A stretch of DNA of 64,000 bases from Siphonodentalium dalli. Taxonomy: Eukaryota; Mollusca; Scaphopoda; Gadilida; Siphonodentaliidae. Under the pieces are notes generated by a model. The model worked only from the letters and a program-made list of their open reading frames with translations, ran no database searches and was not told the DNA's origin. The DNA is taken from NCBI GenBank assembly GCA_032622095.1, contig CP136063.1, forward strand, positions 62,507,897 to 62,571,896, written 5' to 3'. Of the stretch, positions 11,125-23,516 are shown in pieces; position 1 is the stretch's first letter; every line of letters starts with the position of its first letter. Made by a program: the position numbers and the translations under genes.

Positions 11125-13456
11125 ACTTATCCACATATGACACACGGCTCAACTGCAGACTCTCTTCAGTCTTGAGATAGACTCGGCTTTCGACAGACCC
11201 TATTCTAATCTTGCCAGCCAACTATGACATGTGGTTCATTCCACACTGTTCTCTCGCTTCGGCGATCGAGGTTTGAGCTGAGGTGATTCCCCCGACAGGG
11301 GCGTTTGTTTGTCGGAGTGGTGTACCCACTCCTCGCATTACAGTACTCTAATGCTGCCAGCCAACTATGACAAGTGGTTATTCCACTTTGTTCTCTCGCT
11401 ACGGCGATCGAGGTTTGAGCTGTGACAGGGCGTTTGTCTGTCCGAGTGGCATACCCACTCCTCGCATTACAGCGACTGAGGGGCATAAACAAAGAACACT
11501 GAGTAGCTCGAGCGTTACATCAGAAACAAAAAGAATTGTAGAGCCAAGCAACAACATGAGAAAGTAATATCTCGCTCCAGTTGGTACAACTCGCCTGAAC
11601 ACAAATTAGATCAGGCTATGGAGTTGATACGGAATTTCTCCTACCACCCTCTATCTAATGATGAGATTATGGTTCTGGGCTTGGGCCTCACCTCACACCA
11701 ACGTCTAAGATATACAGAATTGGTATATTGCAAGACTGAACGTTTTTTGAGCGCAGTTTCCTTGCACAATAATCAAGGATATTGACACAGCCGATAATCC
11801 ACTTTATGGGTGTCCAGACACTTATCAAACAGATTCGGGCGCACTCCTTTGTCACAGCAGGGCATTGTCCGATGCCGAGCGCTATGCGATTAGATTGCGC
11901 CCTACACGTATGGCGTCGATCCCCTAACACGGTAATTGATACCAAATGTCGCTACGATCAAACAAGCTTGATCATGGGGCATCTTGACTGCCATGGCACA
12001 TCTATGCCGATATCACAGCCGTGCCAGCAAATGCGCATCAATCATAGGAATTTTCCTATGTCTGGCTGTTGGCATATTTTGAGATCCAGCACATCAATGC
12101 GGTATTAATTGGTTCTTTGATTCCCTTACATAATACCCTACATAGGTCTCCCCAGAATTAATTCTGGCTACCCGGGATTATGGTTTAACGCAGACTTAGC
12201 CATCCGTGGTTTATTTACATGGGTATCAAACATGTACACCTGCACATCTATACCAAGCTGTCTACCGCACAAGGTCAACAATTGAACCATATCCTTGTTA
12301 CATATACAGGCACAATGTGCACCAAGGCTGCATGCACTATTCTTATGTGACGTTAAAGTCGAGCTAGTGTTGAAGTATCGGGCCTTCCTCACCTGAATAG
12401 CACGAGGCAGCATGTTCGAATGCACTCGCACTCACGCGTCGTACAGACCCGATTGACCTGCATCCCTGATGAGACGAAGGTCATTAAACATATCTGTCGA
12501 AACAATAAATGGACCCATGATAACACTTATGGTTATACATGTTCTGCTCGTTTGAATATTTGCCCTATATACGAGCTCAAAGCGATATGGCCATTTTATT
12601 GTCGGGTGCCGACCAGCATTGTGGTTCTGCTGTGTCAGACAGTAGATAGAAAAGGATTTCATTTATACACACTATTGATCTTCCTCCGAAGTCCCTTCTG
12701 TGTATCATATGGTTCACCATGTTGATCTCTATTCGTTTAAGCAGTGGAGCCGATGCTATTCGGCACTCGTCCCGTATATGGGCCATGTCGCTAGAGATTT
12801 TAGAAATAAGGGCGGAATCAACTATACTCTGATTCCACTAACTGAGCACGGAATCAACTATATACTGATTCCACTAACTGAGCACAGAGCATGCTTTGCA
12901 TATCCATATGCACTATGTTATCCTTTGGAGAACCATACTGAGATACCCGCTGACAACACGGGTCACAAAACGGAAAATGGAGGAACCACAAAGGCAACAG
13001 GCCTCAATAAACTCATGAAACTCATTGTTATTTGTCAGTTGTGACACGATAACTGCTATACATGTACACCACATTCGTGGCTTGTTTCGGTTGACATTAA
13101 ATGGATTTTAATGTATTTTCTTCTTATCGCTGGTGACTTCGAACATCCGACTTTACCACGCTAGGTTTTAATTACCTACCCGGGTTACATCCACACACCG
13201 ATTGATCAGATATATGTGGCCAAATCGACTACTGCGGGAGCTCATAAGGCCAATAGTAATTATTATTTAATTAAATAATAACTGTTACTATCTAATATGC
13301 ACCTAAAACTCGGTCTCTCTTGCATATAGAGATACATCACCGATAGGACCTCAGTGGTACAGCATTTGCATCGGCTCCATGCGACTGGTGTCAATTAAAT
13401 TGATAGCCACTCCCACTACTAAGCACCCATCGCCCATTGGATCTGAATGCGTGTTT
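11125..13456 (+). mobile_element. Deleted Penelope-like unit 2
   Basis: This is the same 2,332-bp unit, head-to-tail with unit 1. I see no length change and essentially no substitution relative to unit 1. Confidence 0.85.
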
Positions 13457-15788
13457 ACTTATCCACATATGACACACGGCTCAACTGCAGACTCTCTTCA
13501 GTCTTGAGATAGACTCGGCTTTCGACAGACCCTATTCTAATCTTGCCAGCCAACTATGACATGTGGTTCATTCCACACTGTTCTCTCGCTTCGGCGATCG
13601 AGGTTTGAGCTGAGGTGATTCCCCCGACAGGGGCGTTTGTTTGTCGGAGTGGTGTACCCACTCCTCGCATTACAGTACTCTAATGCTGCCAGCCAACTAT
13701 GACAAGTGGTTATTCCACTTTGTTCTCTCGCTACGGCGATCGAGGTTTGAGCTGTGACAGGGCGTTTGTCTGTCCGAGTGGCATACCCACTCCTCGCATT
13801 ACAGCGACTGAGGGGCATAAACAAAGAACACTGAGTAGCTCGAGCGTTACATCAGAAACAAAAATAATTGTAGAGCCAAGCAACAACATGAGAAAGTAAT
13901 ATCTCGCTCCAGTTGGTACAACTCGCCTGAACACAAATTAGATCAGGCTATGGAGTTGATACGGAATTTCTCCTACCACCCTCTATCTAATGATGAGATT
14001 ATGGTTCTGGGCTTGGGCCTCACCTCACACCAACGTCTAAGATATACAGAATTGGTATATTGCAAGACTGAACGTTTTTTGAGCGCAGTTTCCTTGCACA
14101 ATAATCAAGGATATTGACACAGCCGATAATCCACTTTATGGGTGTCCAGACACTTATCAAACAGATTCGGGCGCACTCCTTTGTCACAGCAGGGCATTGT
14201 CCGATGCCGAGCGCTATGCGATTAGATTGCGCCCTACACGTATGGCGTCGATCCCCTAACACGGTAATTGATACCAAATGTCGCTACGATCAAACAAGCT
14301 TGATCATGGGGCATCTTGACTGCCATGGCACATCTATGCCGATATCACAGCCGTGCCAGCAAATGCGCATCAATCATAGGAATTTTCCTATGTCTGGCTG
14401 TTGGCATATTTTGAGATCCAGCACATCAATGCGGTATTAATTGGTTCTTTGATTCCCTTACATAATACCCTACATAGGTCTCCCCAGAATTAATTCTGGC
14501 TACCCGGGATTATGGTTTAACGCAGACTTAGCCATCCGTGGTTTATTTACATGGGTATCAAACATGTACACCTGCACATCTATACCAAGCTGTCTACCGC
14601 ACAAGGTCAACAATTGAACCATATCCTTGTTACATATACAGGCACAATGTGCACCAAGGCTGCATGCACTATTCTTATGTGACGTTAAAGTCGAGCTAGT
14701 GTTGAAGTATCGGGCCTTCCTCACCTGAATAGCACGAGGCAGCATGTTCGAATGCACTCGCACTCACGCGTCGTACAGACCCGATTGACCTGCATCCCTG
14801 ATGAGACGAAGGTCATTAAACATATCTGTCGAAACAATAAATGGACCCATGATAACACTTATGGTTATACATGTTCTGCTCGTTTGAATATTTGCCCTAT
14901 ATACGAGCTCAAAGCGATATGGCCATTTTATTGTCGGGTGCCGACCAGCATTGTGGTTCTGCTGTGTCAGACAGTAGATAGAAAAGGATTTCATTTATAC
15001 ACACTATTGATCTTCCTCCGAAGTCCCTTCTGTGTATCATATGGTTCACCATGTTGATCTCTATTCGTTTAAGCAGTGGAGCCGATGCTATTCGGCACTC
15101 GTCCCGTATATGGGCCATGTCGCTAGAGATTTTAGAAATAAGGGCGGAATCAACTATACTCTGATTCCACTAACTGAGCACGGAATCAACTATATACTGA
15201 TTCCACTAACTGAGCACAGAGCATGCTTTGCATATCCATATGCACTATGTTATCCTTTGGAGAACCATACTGAGATACCCGCTGACAACACGGGTCACAA
15301 AACGGAAAATGGAGGAACCACAAAGGCAACAGGCCTCAATAAACTCATGAAACTCATTGTTATTTGTCAGTTGTGACACGATAACTGCTATACATGTACA
15401 CCACATTCGTGGCTTGTTTCGGTTGACATTAAATGGATTTTAATGTATTTTCTTCTTATCGCTGGTGACTTCGAACATCCGACTTTACCACGCTAGGTTT
15501 TAATTACCTACCCGGGTTACATCCACACACCGATTGATCAGATATATGTGGCCAAATCGACTACTGCGGGAGCTCATAAGGCCAATAGTAATTATTATTT
15601 AATTAAATAATAACTGTTACTATCTAATATGCACCTAAAACTCGGTCTCTCTTGCATATAGAGATACATCACCGATAGGACCTCAGTGGTACAGCATTTG
15701 CATCGGCTCCATGCGACTGGTGTCAATTAAATTGATAGCCACTCCCACTACTAAGCACCCATCGCCCATTGGATCTGAATGCGTGTTT
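13457..15788 (+). mobile_element. Deleted Penelope-like unit 3
   Basis: This is the same 2,332-bp unit. It carries a private G-to-T change near 13865 ('aaaaataattg' for 'aaaaagaattg'). Confidence 0.85.
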
Positions 15789-18120
15789 ACTTATCCACAT
15801 ATGACACACGGCTCAACTGCAGACTCTCTTCAGTCTTGAGATAGACTCGGCTTTCGACAGACCCTATTCTAATCTTGCCAGCCAACTATGACATGTGGTT
15901 CATTCCACACTGTTCTCTCGCTTCGGCGATCGAGGTTTGAGCTGAGGTGATTCCCCCGACAGGGGCGTTTGTTTGTCGGAGTGGTGTACCCACTCCTCGC
16001 ATTACAGTACTCTAATGCTGCCAGCCAACTATGACAAGTGGTTATTCCACTTTGTTCTCTCGCTACGGCGATCGAGGTTTGAGCTGTGACAGGGCGTTTG
16101 TCTGTCCGAGTGGCATACCCACTCCTCGCATTACAGCGACTGAGGGGCATAAACAAAGAACACTGAGTAGCTCGAGCGTTACATCAGAAACAAAAAGAAT
16201 TGTAGAGCCAAGCAACAACATGAGAAAGTAATATCTCGCTCCAGTTGGTACAACTCGCCTGAACACAAATTAGATCAGGCTATGGAGTTGATACGGAATT
16301 TCTCCTACCACCCTCTATCTAATGATGAGATTATGGTTCTGGAATTGGGCCTCACCTCACACCAACGTCTAAGATATACAGAATTGGTATATTGCAAGAC
16401 TGAACGTTTTTTGAGCGCAGTTTCCTTGCACAATAATCAAGGATATTGACACAGCCGATAATCCACTTTATGGGTGTCCAGACACTTATCAAACAGATTC
16501 GGGCGCACTCCTTTGTCACAGCAGGGCATTGTCCGATGCCGAGCGCTATGCGATTAGATTGCGCCCTACACGTATGGCGTCGATCCCCTAACACGGTAAT
16601 TGATACCAAATGTCGCTACGATCAAACAAGCTTGATCATGGGGCATCTTGACTGCCATGGCACATCTATGCCGATATCACAGCCGTGCCAGCAAATGCGC
16701 ATCAATCATAGGAATTTTCCTATGTCTGGCTGTTGGCATATTTTGAGATCCAGCACATCAATGCGGTATTAATTGGTTCTTTGATTCCCTTACATAATAC
16801 CCTACATAGGTCTCCCCAGAATTAATTCTGGCTACCCGGGATTATGGTTTAACGCAGACTTAGCCATCCGTGGTTTATTTACATGGGTATCAAACATGTA
16901 CACCTGCACATCTATACCAAGCTGTCTACCGCACAAGGTCAACAATTGAACCATATCCTTGTTACATATACAGGCACAATGTGCACCAAGGCTGCATGCA
17001 CTATTCTTATGTGACGTTAAAGTCGAGCTAGTGTTGAAGTATCGGGCCTTCCTCACCTGAATAGCACGAGGCAGCATGTTCGAATGCACTCGCACTCACG
17101 CGTCGTACAGACCCGATTGACCTGCATCCCTGATGAGACGAAGGTCATTAAACATATCTGTCGAAACAATAAATGGACCCATGATAACACTTATGGTTAT
17201 ACATGTTCTGCTCGTTTGAATATTTGCCCTATATACGAGCTCAAAGCGATATGGCCATTTTATTGTCGGGTGCCGACCAGCATTGTGGTTCTGCTGTGTC
17301 AGACAGTAGATAGAAAAGGATTTCATTTATACACACTATTGATCTTCCTCCGAAGTCCCTTCTGGGTATCATATGGTTCACCATGTTGATCTCTATTCGT
17401 TTAAGCAGTGGAGCCCATGCTATTCGGCACTCGTCCCGTATATGGGCCATGTCGCTAGAGATTTTAGAAATAAGGGCGGAATCAACTATACTCTGATTCC
17501 ACTAACTGAGCACGGAATCAACTATATACTGATTCCACTAACTGAGCACAGAGCATGCTTTGCATATCCATATGCACTATGTTATCCTTTGGAGAACCAT
17601 ACTGAGATACCCGCTGACAACACGGGTCACAAAACGGAAAATGGAGGAACCACAAAGGCAACAGGCCTCAATGAACTCATGAAACTCATTGTTATTTGTC
17701 AGTTGTGACACGATAACTGCTATACATGTACACCACATTCGTGGCTTGTTTCGGTTGACATTAAATGGATTTTAATGTATTTTCTTCTTATCGCTGGTGA
17801 CTTCGAACATCCGACTTTACCACGCTAGGTTTTAATTACCTACCCGGGTTACATCCACACACCGATTGATCAGATATATGTGGCCAAATCGACTACTGCG
17901 GGAGCTCATAAGGCCAATAGTAATTATTATTTAATTAAATAATAACTGTTACTATCTAATATGCACCTAAAACTCGGTCTCTCTTGCATATAGAGATACA
18001 TCACCGATAGGACCTCAGTGGTACAGCATTTGCATCGGCTCCATGCGACTGGTGTCAATTAAATTGATAGCCACTCCCACTACTAAGCACCCATCGCCCA
18101 TTGGATCTGAATGCGTGTTT
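15789..18120 (+). mobile_element. Deleted Penelope-like unit 4
   Basis: This is the same unit with several private changes: 'ctggaattggg' near 16341, 'tctgggtatc' near 17365, 'gagcccatgc' near 17415 and 'caatgaactc' near 17672. The 17365 and 17415 variants match the state in the tail of the full-length PLE at 22787 and 22841. Confidence 0.85.
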
Positions 18121-19668
18121 ACTTATCTACATATGACACACGGCTCAACTGCAGACTCTCTTCAGTCTTGAGATAGACTCGGCTTTCGACAGACCCTATT
18201 CTAATCTTGCCAGCCAACTATGACATGTGGTTCATTCCACACTGTTCTCTCGCTTCGGCGATCGAGGTTTGAGCTGAGGTGATTCCCCCGACAGGGGCGT
18301 TTGTTTGTCGGAGTGGTGTACCCACTCCTCGCATTACAGTACTCTAATGCTGCCAGCCAACTATGACAAGTGGTTATTCCACTTTGTTCTCTCGCTACGG
18401 CGATCGAGGTTTGAGCTGTGACAGGGCGTTTGTCTGTCCGAGTGGCATACCCACTCCTCGCATTACAGCGACTGAGGGGCATAAACAAAGAACACTGAGT
18501 AGCTCGAGCGTTACATCAGAAACAAAAAGAATTGTAGAGCCAAGCAACAACATGAGAAAGTAATATCTCGCTCCAGTTGGTACAACTCGCCTGAACACAA
18601 ATTAGATCAGGCTATGGAGTTGATACGGAATTTCTCCTACCACCCTCTATCTAATGATGAGATTATGGTTCTGGGCTTGGGCCTCACCTCACACCAACGT
18701 CTAAGATATACAGAATTGGTATATTGCAAGACTGAACGTTTTTTGAGCGCAGTTTCCTTGCACAATAATCAAGGATATTGACACAGCCGATAATCCACTT
18801 TATGGGTGTCCAGACACTTATCAAACAGATTCGGGCGCACTCCTTTGTCACAGCAGGGCATTGTCCGATGCCGAGCGCTATGCGATTAGATTGCGCCCTA
18901 CACGTATGGCGTCGATCCCCTAACACGGTAATTGATACCAAATGTCGCTACGATCAAACAAGCTTGATCATGGGGCATCTTGACTGCCATGGCACATCTA
19001 TGCCGATATCACAGCCGTGCCAGCAAATGCGCATCAATCATAGGAATTTTCCTATGTCTGGCTGTTGGCATATTTTGAGATCCAGCACATCAATGCGGTA
19101 TTAATTGGTTCTTTGATTCCCTTACATAATACCCTACATAGGTCTCCCCAGAATTAATTCTGGCTACCCGGGATTATGGTTTAACGCAGACTTAGCCATC
19201 CGTGGTTTATTTACATGGGTATCAAACATGTACACCTGCACATCTATACAAAGCTGTCTACCGCACAAGGTCAACAATTGAACCATATCCTTGTTACATA
19301 TACAGGCACAATGTGCACCAAGGCTGCATGCACTATTCTTATGTGACGTTAAAGTCGAGCTAGTGTTGAAGTATCGGGCCTTCCTCACCTGAATAGCACG
19401 AGGCAGCATGTTCGAATGCACTCGCACTCACGCGTCGTACAGACCCGATTGACCTGCATCCCTGATGAGACGAAGGTCATTAAACATATCTGTCGAAACA
19501 ATAAATGGACCCATGATAACACTTATGGTTATACATGTTCTGCTCGTTTGAATATTTGCCCTATATACGAGCTCAAAGCGATATGGCCATTTTATTGTCG
19601 GGTGCCGACCAGCATTGTGGTTCTGCTGTGTCAGACAGTAGATAGAAAAGGATTTCATTTATACACAG
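18121..19668 (+). mobile_element. Deleted Penelope-like unit 5, truncated
   Basis: This unit runs 1,548 bp in register and stops right after 'ggatttcatttatacaca'. There the full-length element takes over with a second, diverged copy of the same terminal segment ('gcattggggttcgctgtg...', 19669-19724). Private changes are near 18127 and 19249. Confidence 0.85.
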
Positions 19669-19949
19669 CATTGGGGTTCGCTGTGTCAGACAATAGATAG
19701 AAAAGGATTTCATTTACACACACTGGGTCTAGAGACAGACTCGGCCTTCGATAGACCCTATTCTAAATCTTGCCAGCCAACTATGACATGTGGTTTATTC
19801 CACTTTGTTCTCTCGCTTCTGCGATCGAGGTTTGAGCTGAGGTGATTCCCCGACAGGGGCGTTTGTCTATCTGAGTGGTGTACCCACTCCCCGCATCACA
19901 TCGATTGAGGGGCTTAAACAGAGAGCCCGTATTAGCCCTGCATTACAAA

Positions 19950-21896
19950 ATGACGGCCCGTCGTTTCATCAGAAGCAAAAAGAATCGTAGAGCCAAGCTA
20001 CAACGTGAGAAAATAATATCTCGCTCTAGATTGTACAAATCACCTGAATACAAACTAAATCAGGCCAAGGAGTTGATACGTAACTTCTCAAACCACCCTC
20101 TATCTAATGATGAGATTATGGTTCTGGGCTTGGGCCTGAACTTTATACCAACATCTAAGGTGAACAGAATCGGTATAATGAAGGACTTTACGGTTTTTGA
20201 GCGTAACATCCGTCTCAGATCACTGTTTGGGTCCTCAGAACAAAGAAATGAAACGCCGCACCCATTTAGGATAAAATCCCGGTTCAATCCGCCCATGGGC
20301 GGCAACGTCCTTGAGGACTACATCTATGCTACGAAACTGGGTGTTTCAAACTATGCACCCAGGCTACATTGCTTGAACATCTCACATAGTCAGAAGCGAG
20401 CCTTGACATCTCTGAGTGAGAACAATGACATAATTATCTTAAAAGCAGACAAAAACAATACCACAGTCGTGCTGAACAGGACTGACTACATAAATGAAGG
20501 TCTCCGCCAATTAAACGATGGCATACATTATACTGAACTAACGGAACTGTCTCTCGGTGAGACCCAGAAAAAGGTCGCGAACCTAGTCGCGAGGATGGCA
20601 CTCAGCAAAGTCATCGATACCAGAACTCATGACTATCTCACAACGGAAGCTCATAAAATCAGAGTACCGTATCTGTATTTGCTTCCAAAAATACACAAAT
20701 TAAAAATTAACCCTGAGTCACTTGACCCGGCTTCGGGACTGGACACGGAGTTCATAGTACCGGGCAGACCAATAATATCACAGTGCGGAGGCCCGACTGA
20801 GCGAATTGGTCGCATATTAGACTATTTTCTCCTGCCAATCACTAAGAAACAGCCTACAAACATCCGGAATACACCTCACCTATTGGAAATGCTTGAAAAT
20901 TTACAGCTCCCGGCAGATGTTTTGCTGGTCACTTTTGACATCAGCTCAATGTACACTAACATGAGATTTGACGAAATCTTAGAAGCACTACACATGGAAC
21001 TGAGTGCCAATGATAATATGGTATATGACATACCACGGCCGAGTTCGGATAATCTCATTGAGATAGCAAAAATTCTTCTATACGGCAACGAATTCACATT
21101 TAATGGAAAGAAGTATAAACAGATTGTTGGCGCTCCACAGGGAGCGGTGCCATCGCCCGAAATTATAGACATTGCTATGCACGCACACATGGAAAACATA
21201 TTTGGGAGGTATCCCTTTAAGGCAAACATTCTATTTCACAAGAGATTCCGTGATGACGGGCTTATATTATTCTCAGGGACACTAGAAGAAGCACAGCTCT
21301 TCTTTGATATAGCCAATTCCATGCACGACTTGCTGAAATTCACCTATGAAATCGACTCCCAGATATGCACATTTCTTGATCTTGAAATATTCAAGGGTGA
21401 TCGTTTTGCCAAAACAGGGATTTTGGATACGAAATGTCACATAAAAAAGACAGAAACATTCCAATACTTGCATCGCCGCTCAAATCACCCGACATCGAAC
21501 TTCAAATCGTTTGTCAGGGGAGAATGCATAAGATATTTAAGAAATTGCAACAATGCTATGGATTTCTACGCCAGGAGAGACTTATTTGTGACAAAGCTCA
21601 TGAATCGTGGATACAAACATCGAGATATTCATGAATGGACCGACACGATAGAATTCTCGGGAAGGAACGCACATCTACTCCGCAAATCGGGGAATAAATG
21701 TATCAGTCCCCGTACAATTTCGCTTGCTACTACATTTCACCCAGGTGCTTCGAAATTAGCCCGCACTCTGAGCCAGTATTGGGGTAATCTAACTGACAGC
21801 CACCACACATACCACGACTTTTCTGGTACGAAACCAGGCATAATATTTCGACGCCAGAAAAATATCGGGGAGCTCATCTCCAAGAAACGGATTTGA
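19950..21896 (+). CDS. Penelope-like reverse transcriptase, 648 aa, intact ORF
   Basis: The product copies element RNA into DNA at the insertion site. I chose the ATG at 19950 (MTARRFIRSKKNRR, a basic start); the frame is open upstream but only with non-ATG codons. PLE landmarks appear in order: LKADKNNTTVVLNR (family: xPADKGNxTVVxxR), LPKIHK, GRPIISQCGGPTERI, TFDISSMYTNM (motif A), GAPQGAVPSPEI (motif B), RFRDDG (catalytic motif C with F-R-D-D), TFLDLEIFKG, LHRRSNHPTSNFK and the linker TTFHPGASKLARTL..FRRQKNIGELI. In classic Penelope a GIY-YIG endonuclease follows that linker. Here the ORF stops just after it and no GIY-YIG signature is visible in the following frames. The catalytic aspartates are present and there is no internal stop, so this copy could be active or only recently silenced. 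Confidence 0.9.
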   Translation: MTARRFIRSKKNRRAKLQREKIISRSRLYKSPEYKLNQAKELIRNFSNHPLSNDEIMVLGLGLNFIPTSKVNRIGIMKDFTVFERNIRLRSLFGSSEQRNETPHPFRIKSRFNPPMGGNVLEDYIYATKLGVSNYAPRLHCLNISHSQKRALTSLSENNDIIILKADKNNTTVVLNRTDYINEGLRQLNDGIHYTELTELSLGETQKKVANLVARMALSKVIDTRTHDYLTTEAHKIRVPYLYLLPKIHKLKINPESLDPASGLDTEFIVPGRPIISQCGGPTERIGRILDYFLLPITKKQPTNIRNTPHLLEMLENLQLPADVLLVTFDISSMYTNMRFDEILEALHMELSANDNMVYDIPRPSSDNLIEIAKILLYGNEFTFNGKKYKQIVGAPQGAVPSPEIIDIAMHAHMENIFGRYPFKANILFHKRFRDDGLILFSGTLEEAQLFFDIANSMHDLLKFTYEIDSQICTFLDLEIFKGDRFAKTGILDTKCHIKKTETFQYLHRRSNHPTSNFKSFVRGECIRYLRNCNNAMDFYARRDLFVTKLMNRGYKHRDIHEWTDTIEFSGRNAHLLRKSGNKCISPRTISLATTFHPGASKLARTLSQYWGNLTDSHHTYHDFSGTKPGIIFRRQKNIGELISKKRI

Positions 21897-23372
21897 CAGC
21901 CCATTTTCACATGTACATGTGTCGCCACACACGTCAATTTTCTTGCACAAAAAGCATCGATATTTACATAGCCTATAACCCACATACCGATTGATGTCCA
22001 GACACCTACCAAACAGCTTCAGGCGTACTCCTTTATCACAGCTGGACACTGTCTGGAGTCGACGGCAAAGTGCCGCTTAGAGATTAGAGTGCGCCCACAT
22101 ATGGCGCCGACTGAGGGTTTACTATTACACGGAAATTGATGCCAAAATGTCTCGCCAACGATCAAACAAGCTCGATTAGGTGACATTCTGACTGGCACAT
22201 TTATGCTGATATCACAGCTGCACCATTAAATGTACATCAATCACAGTATTCTTTCTTATGTCTAGCTGTTGGCAGTTTTCGGAATCCAGAATATCAATGG
22301 GTTATCTATCGGCTCCTGTTCTGTGATACCCTTACATAATACCTAGGTGCCGACATCGCACATGTCGCCCCAGATTAAATTCTGGCCGTCATAGATTACG
22401 GTTTAACGCACCATTCTTCAGAAAAAAATGTAGGAGTCGAGCCAGTGTTGAAGTATCGGGACTTCCTCACAAATTAGCATGAGTTGGCATGCTCGTATGT
22501 GCTCATACATACGCGTACACTTCCCCAACAGTGTATACAGACCCGATTGACCTGCATCCCTGATGAGACGAAGGTCATTAAACATATCTGTCGAAACAAT
22601 AAATGGACCCATTATAACACTTATTGTTATACATGTTCTGCTCGTTTGAATATTTGCCCTATTTACGAGCTCATAGCGATATGGCCATGTTATTGTCGGG
22701 TGCCGACCAGCATTGGGGTTCGCTGTGTCAGACAATAGATAGAAAAGGATTTCATTTACACACACTTGATCTTATTCCGAAGTCCCTTCTGGGTATCATA
22801 TGGTTTTACCATGTTGATCTCTATTTGTTTAAGCAGTGGAGCCCAGGCTCTTCGGCGCTCGTCCTGTATATGGGCCATGTCGCTAGAGCTTTTGGTAATA
22901 AGGGCTTGAATCAACTATATACTGTTTATAGTATAACCGGGCACGGAATCTACTATATACTGATTCCACCGAATGAGTACGGGTATGCTATGCATATCCA
23001 TTTGCACTATATGATTGCTCATACAACTGAGTAGCATCAACTATTTACTGATTTACTATTCACTGATAGCATAAAATATGCTATGCATATCTATATGCGC
23101 TATATGTTTGTACATACTCGCAATTTGGTATCGAGTTATGGATTAGTTCCCATCTCCGTGGCCTATGGAGCCTTTGGCTTGGCATGGGCCTGGCATAAAA
23201 CTGCCTGAGTATAATTGACTTACACTGGAGAGCATTGTCTCCCTTTACAGCTTCGCAGCGGTGGTCCACGGGAGCCTCGCTGTTTGACGTGCACTGACAC
23301 CCATAAATGTCATCGCTCCGTGAATATATAACTGGACATAGGCACAATCTGCATCATCACACATTTTGAAAG
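21897..23372 (+). other. PLE 3' flank, non-coding
   Basis: This region is alignable with the tandem unit up to about 23080. It includes the candidate hammerhead core at 22560-22596 and a copy of the terminal segment at 22700-22767. Stop codons are frequent in all forward frames. 23100-23372 is unique in the window and contains a TATA-like 'gaatatataac' near 23322. Confidence 0.6.
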
Positions 23373-23516
23373 ATGTCATCAGAAGATAGTACCACCATGT
23401 CCTCTCCATCAAATGAGGCTCTTCAACTGGATTTCACCATTGATAACGGCGATCTGCTGCCTTGCAGCCAGCTGGGGAAATCTACAGAAGCGATCCTGGA
23501 TTCCGGCATATTGTGA
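23373..23516 (+). CDS. Short acidic ORF start cut by the PLE/A' junction
   Basis: ATG at 23373 opens a 47-codon frame beginning MSSEDSTTMSSPSNEALQ and ending soon after it crosses into block A' at 23501. A TATA-like word lies about 50 bases upstream. The serine-rich, acidic start looks like the N-terminus of a longer protein that has lost the rest at the rearrangement point. I do not recognise it. It could belong to the PLE or to unrelated captured DNA. Confidence 0.3.
   Translation: MSSEDSTTMSSPSNEALQLDFTIDNGDLLPCSQLGKSTEAILDSGIL

Larger units (their letters stand above)
19669..23500 (+). mobile_element. Full-length Penelope-like element copy
   Basis: This is the right-hand, complete member of the array. 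It has a terminal segment (19669-19724), a 5' flank homologous to the tandem unit (19730-19950), the reverse transcriptase ORF (19950-21896) and a 3' flank homologous to the unit (21936-23080), including another copy of the terminal segment at 22700-22767. Homology to the tandem unit fades after about 23100. The last 400 bases are unique in the window and end at the junction with block A'. Confidence 0.8.

Noticed and set aside
8873-19700. Dozens of 66-114-aa ORFs repeated every 2,332 bp
   Set aside because: They lie on both strands of PLE 5' and 3' flanks, overlap each other and match no family. They recur only because the unit is tandemly duplicated.
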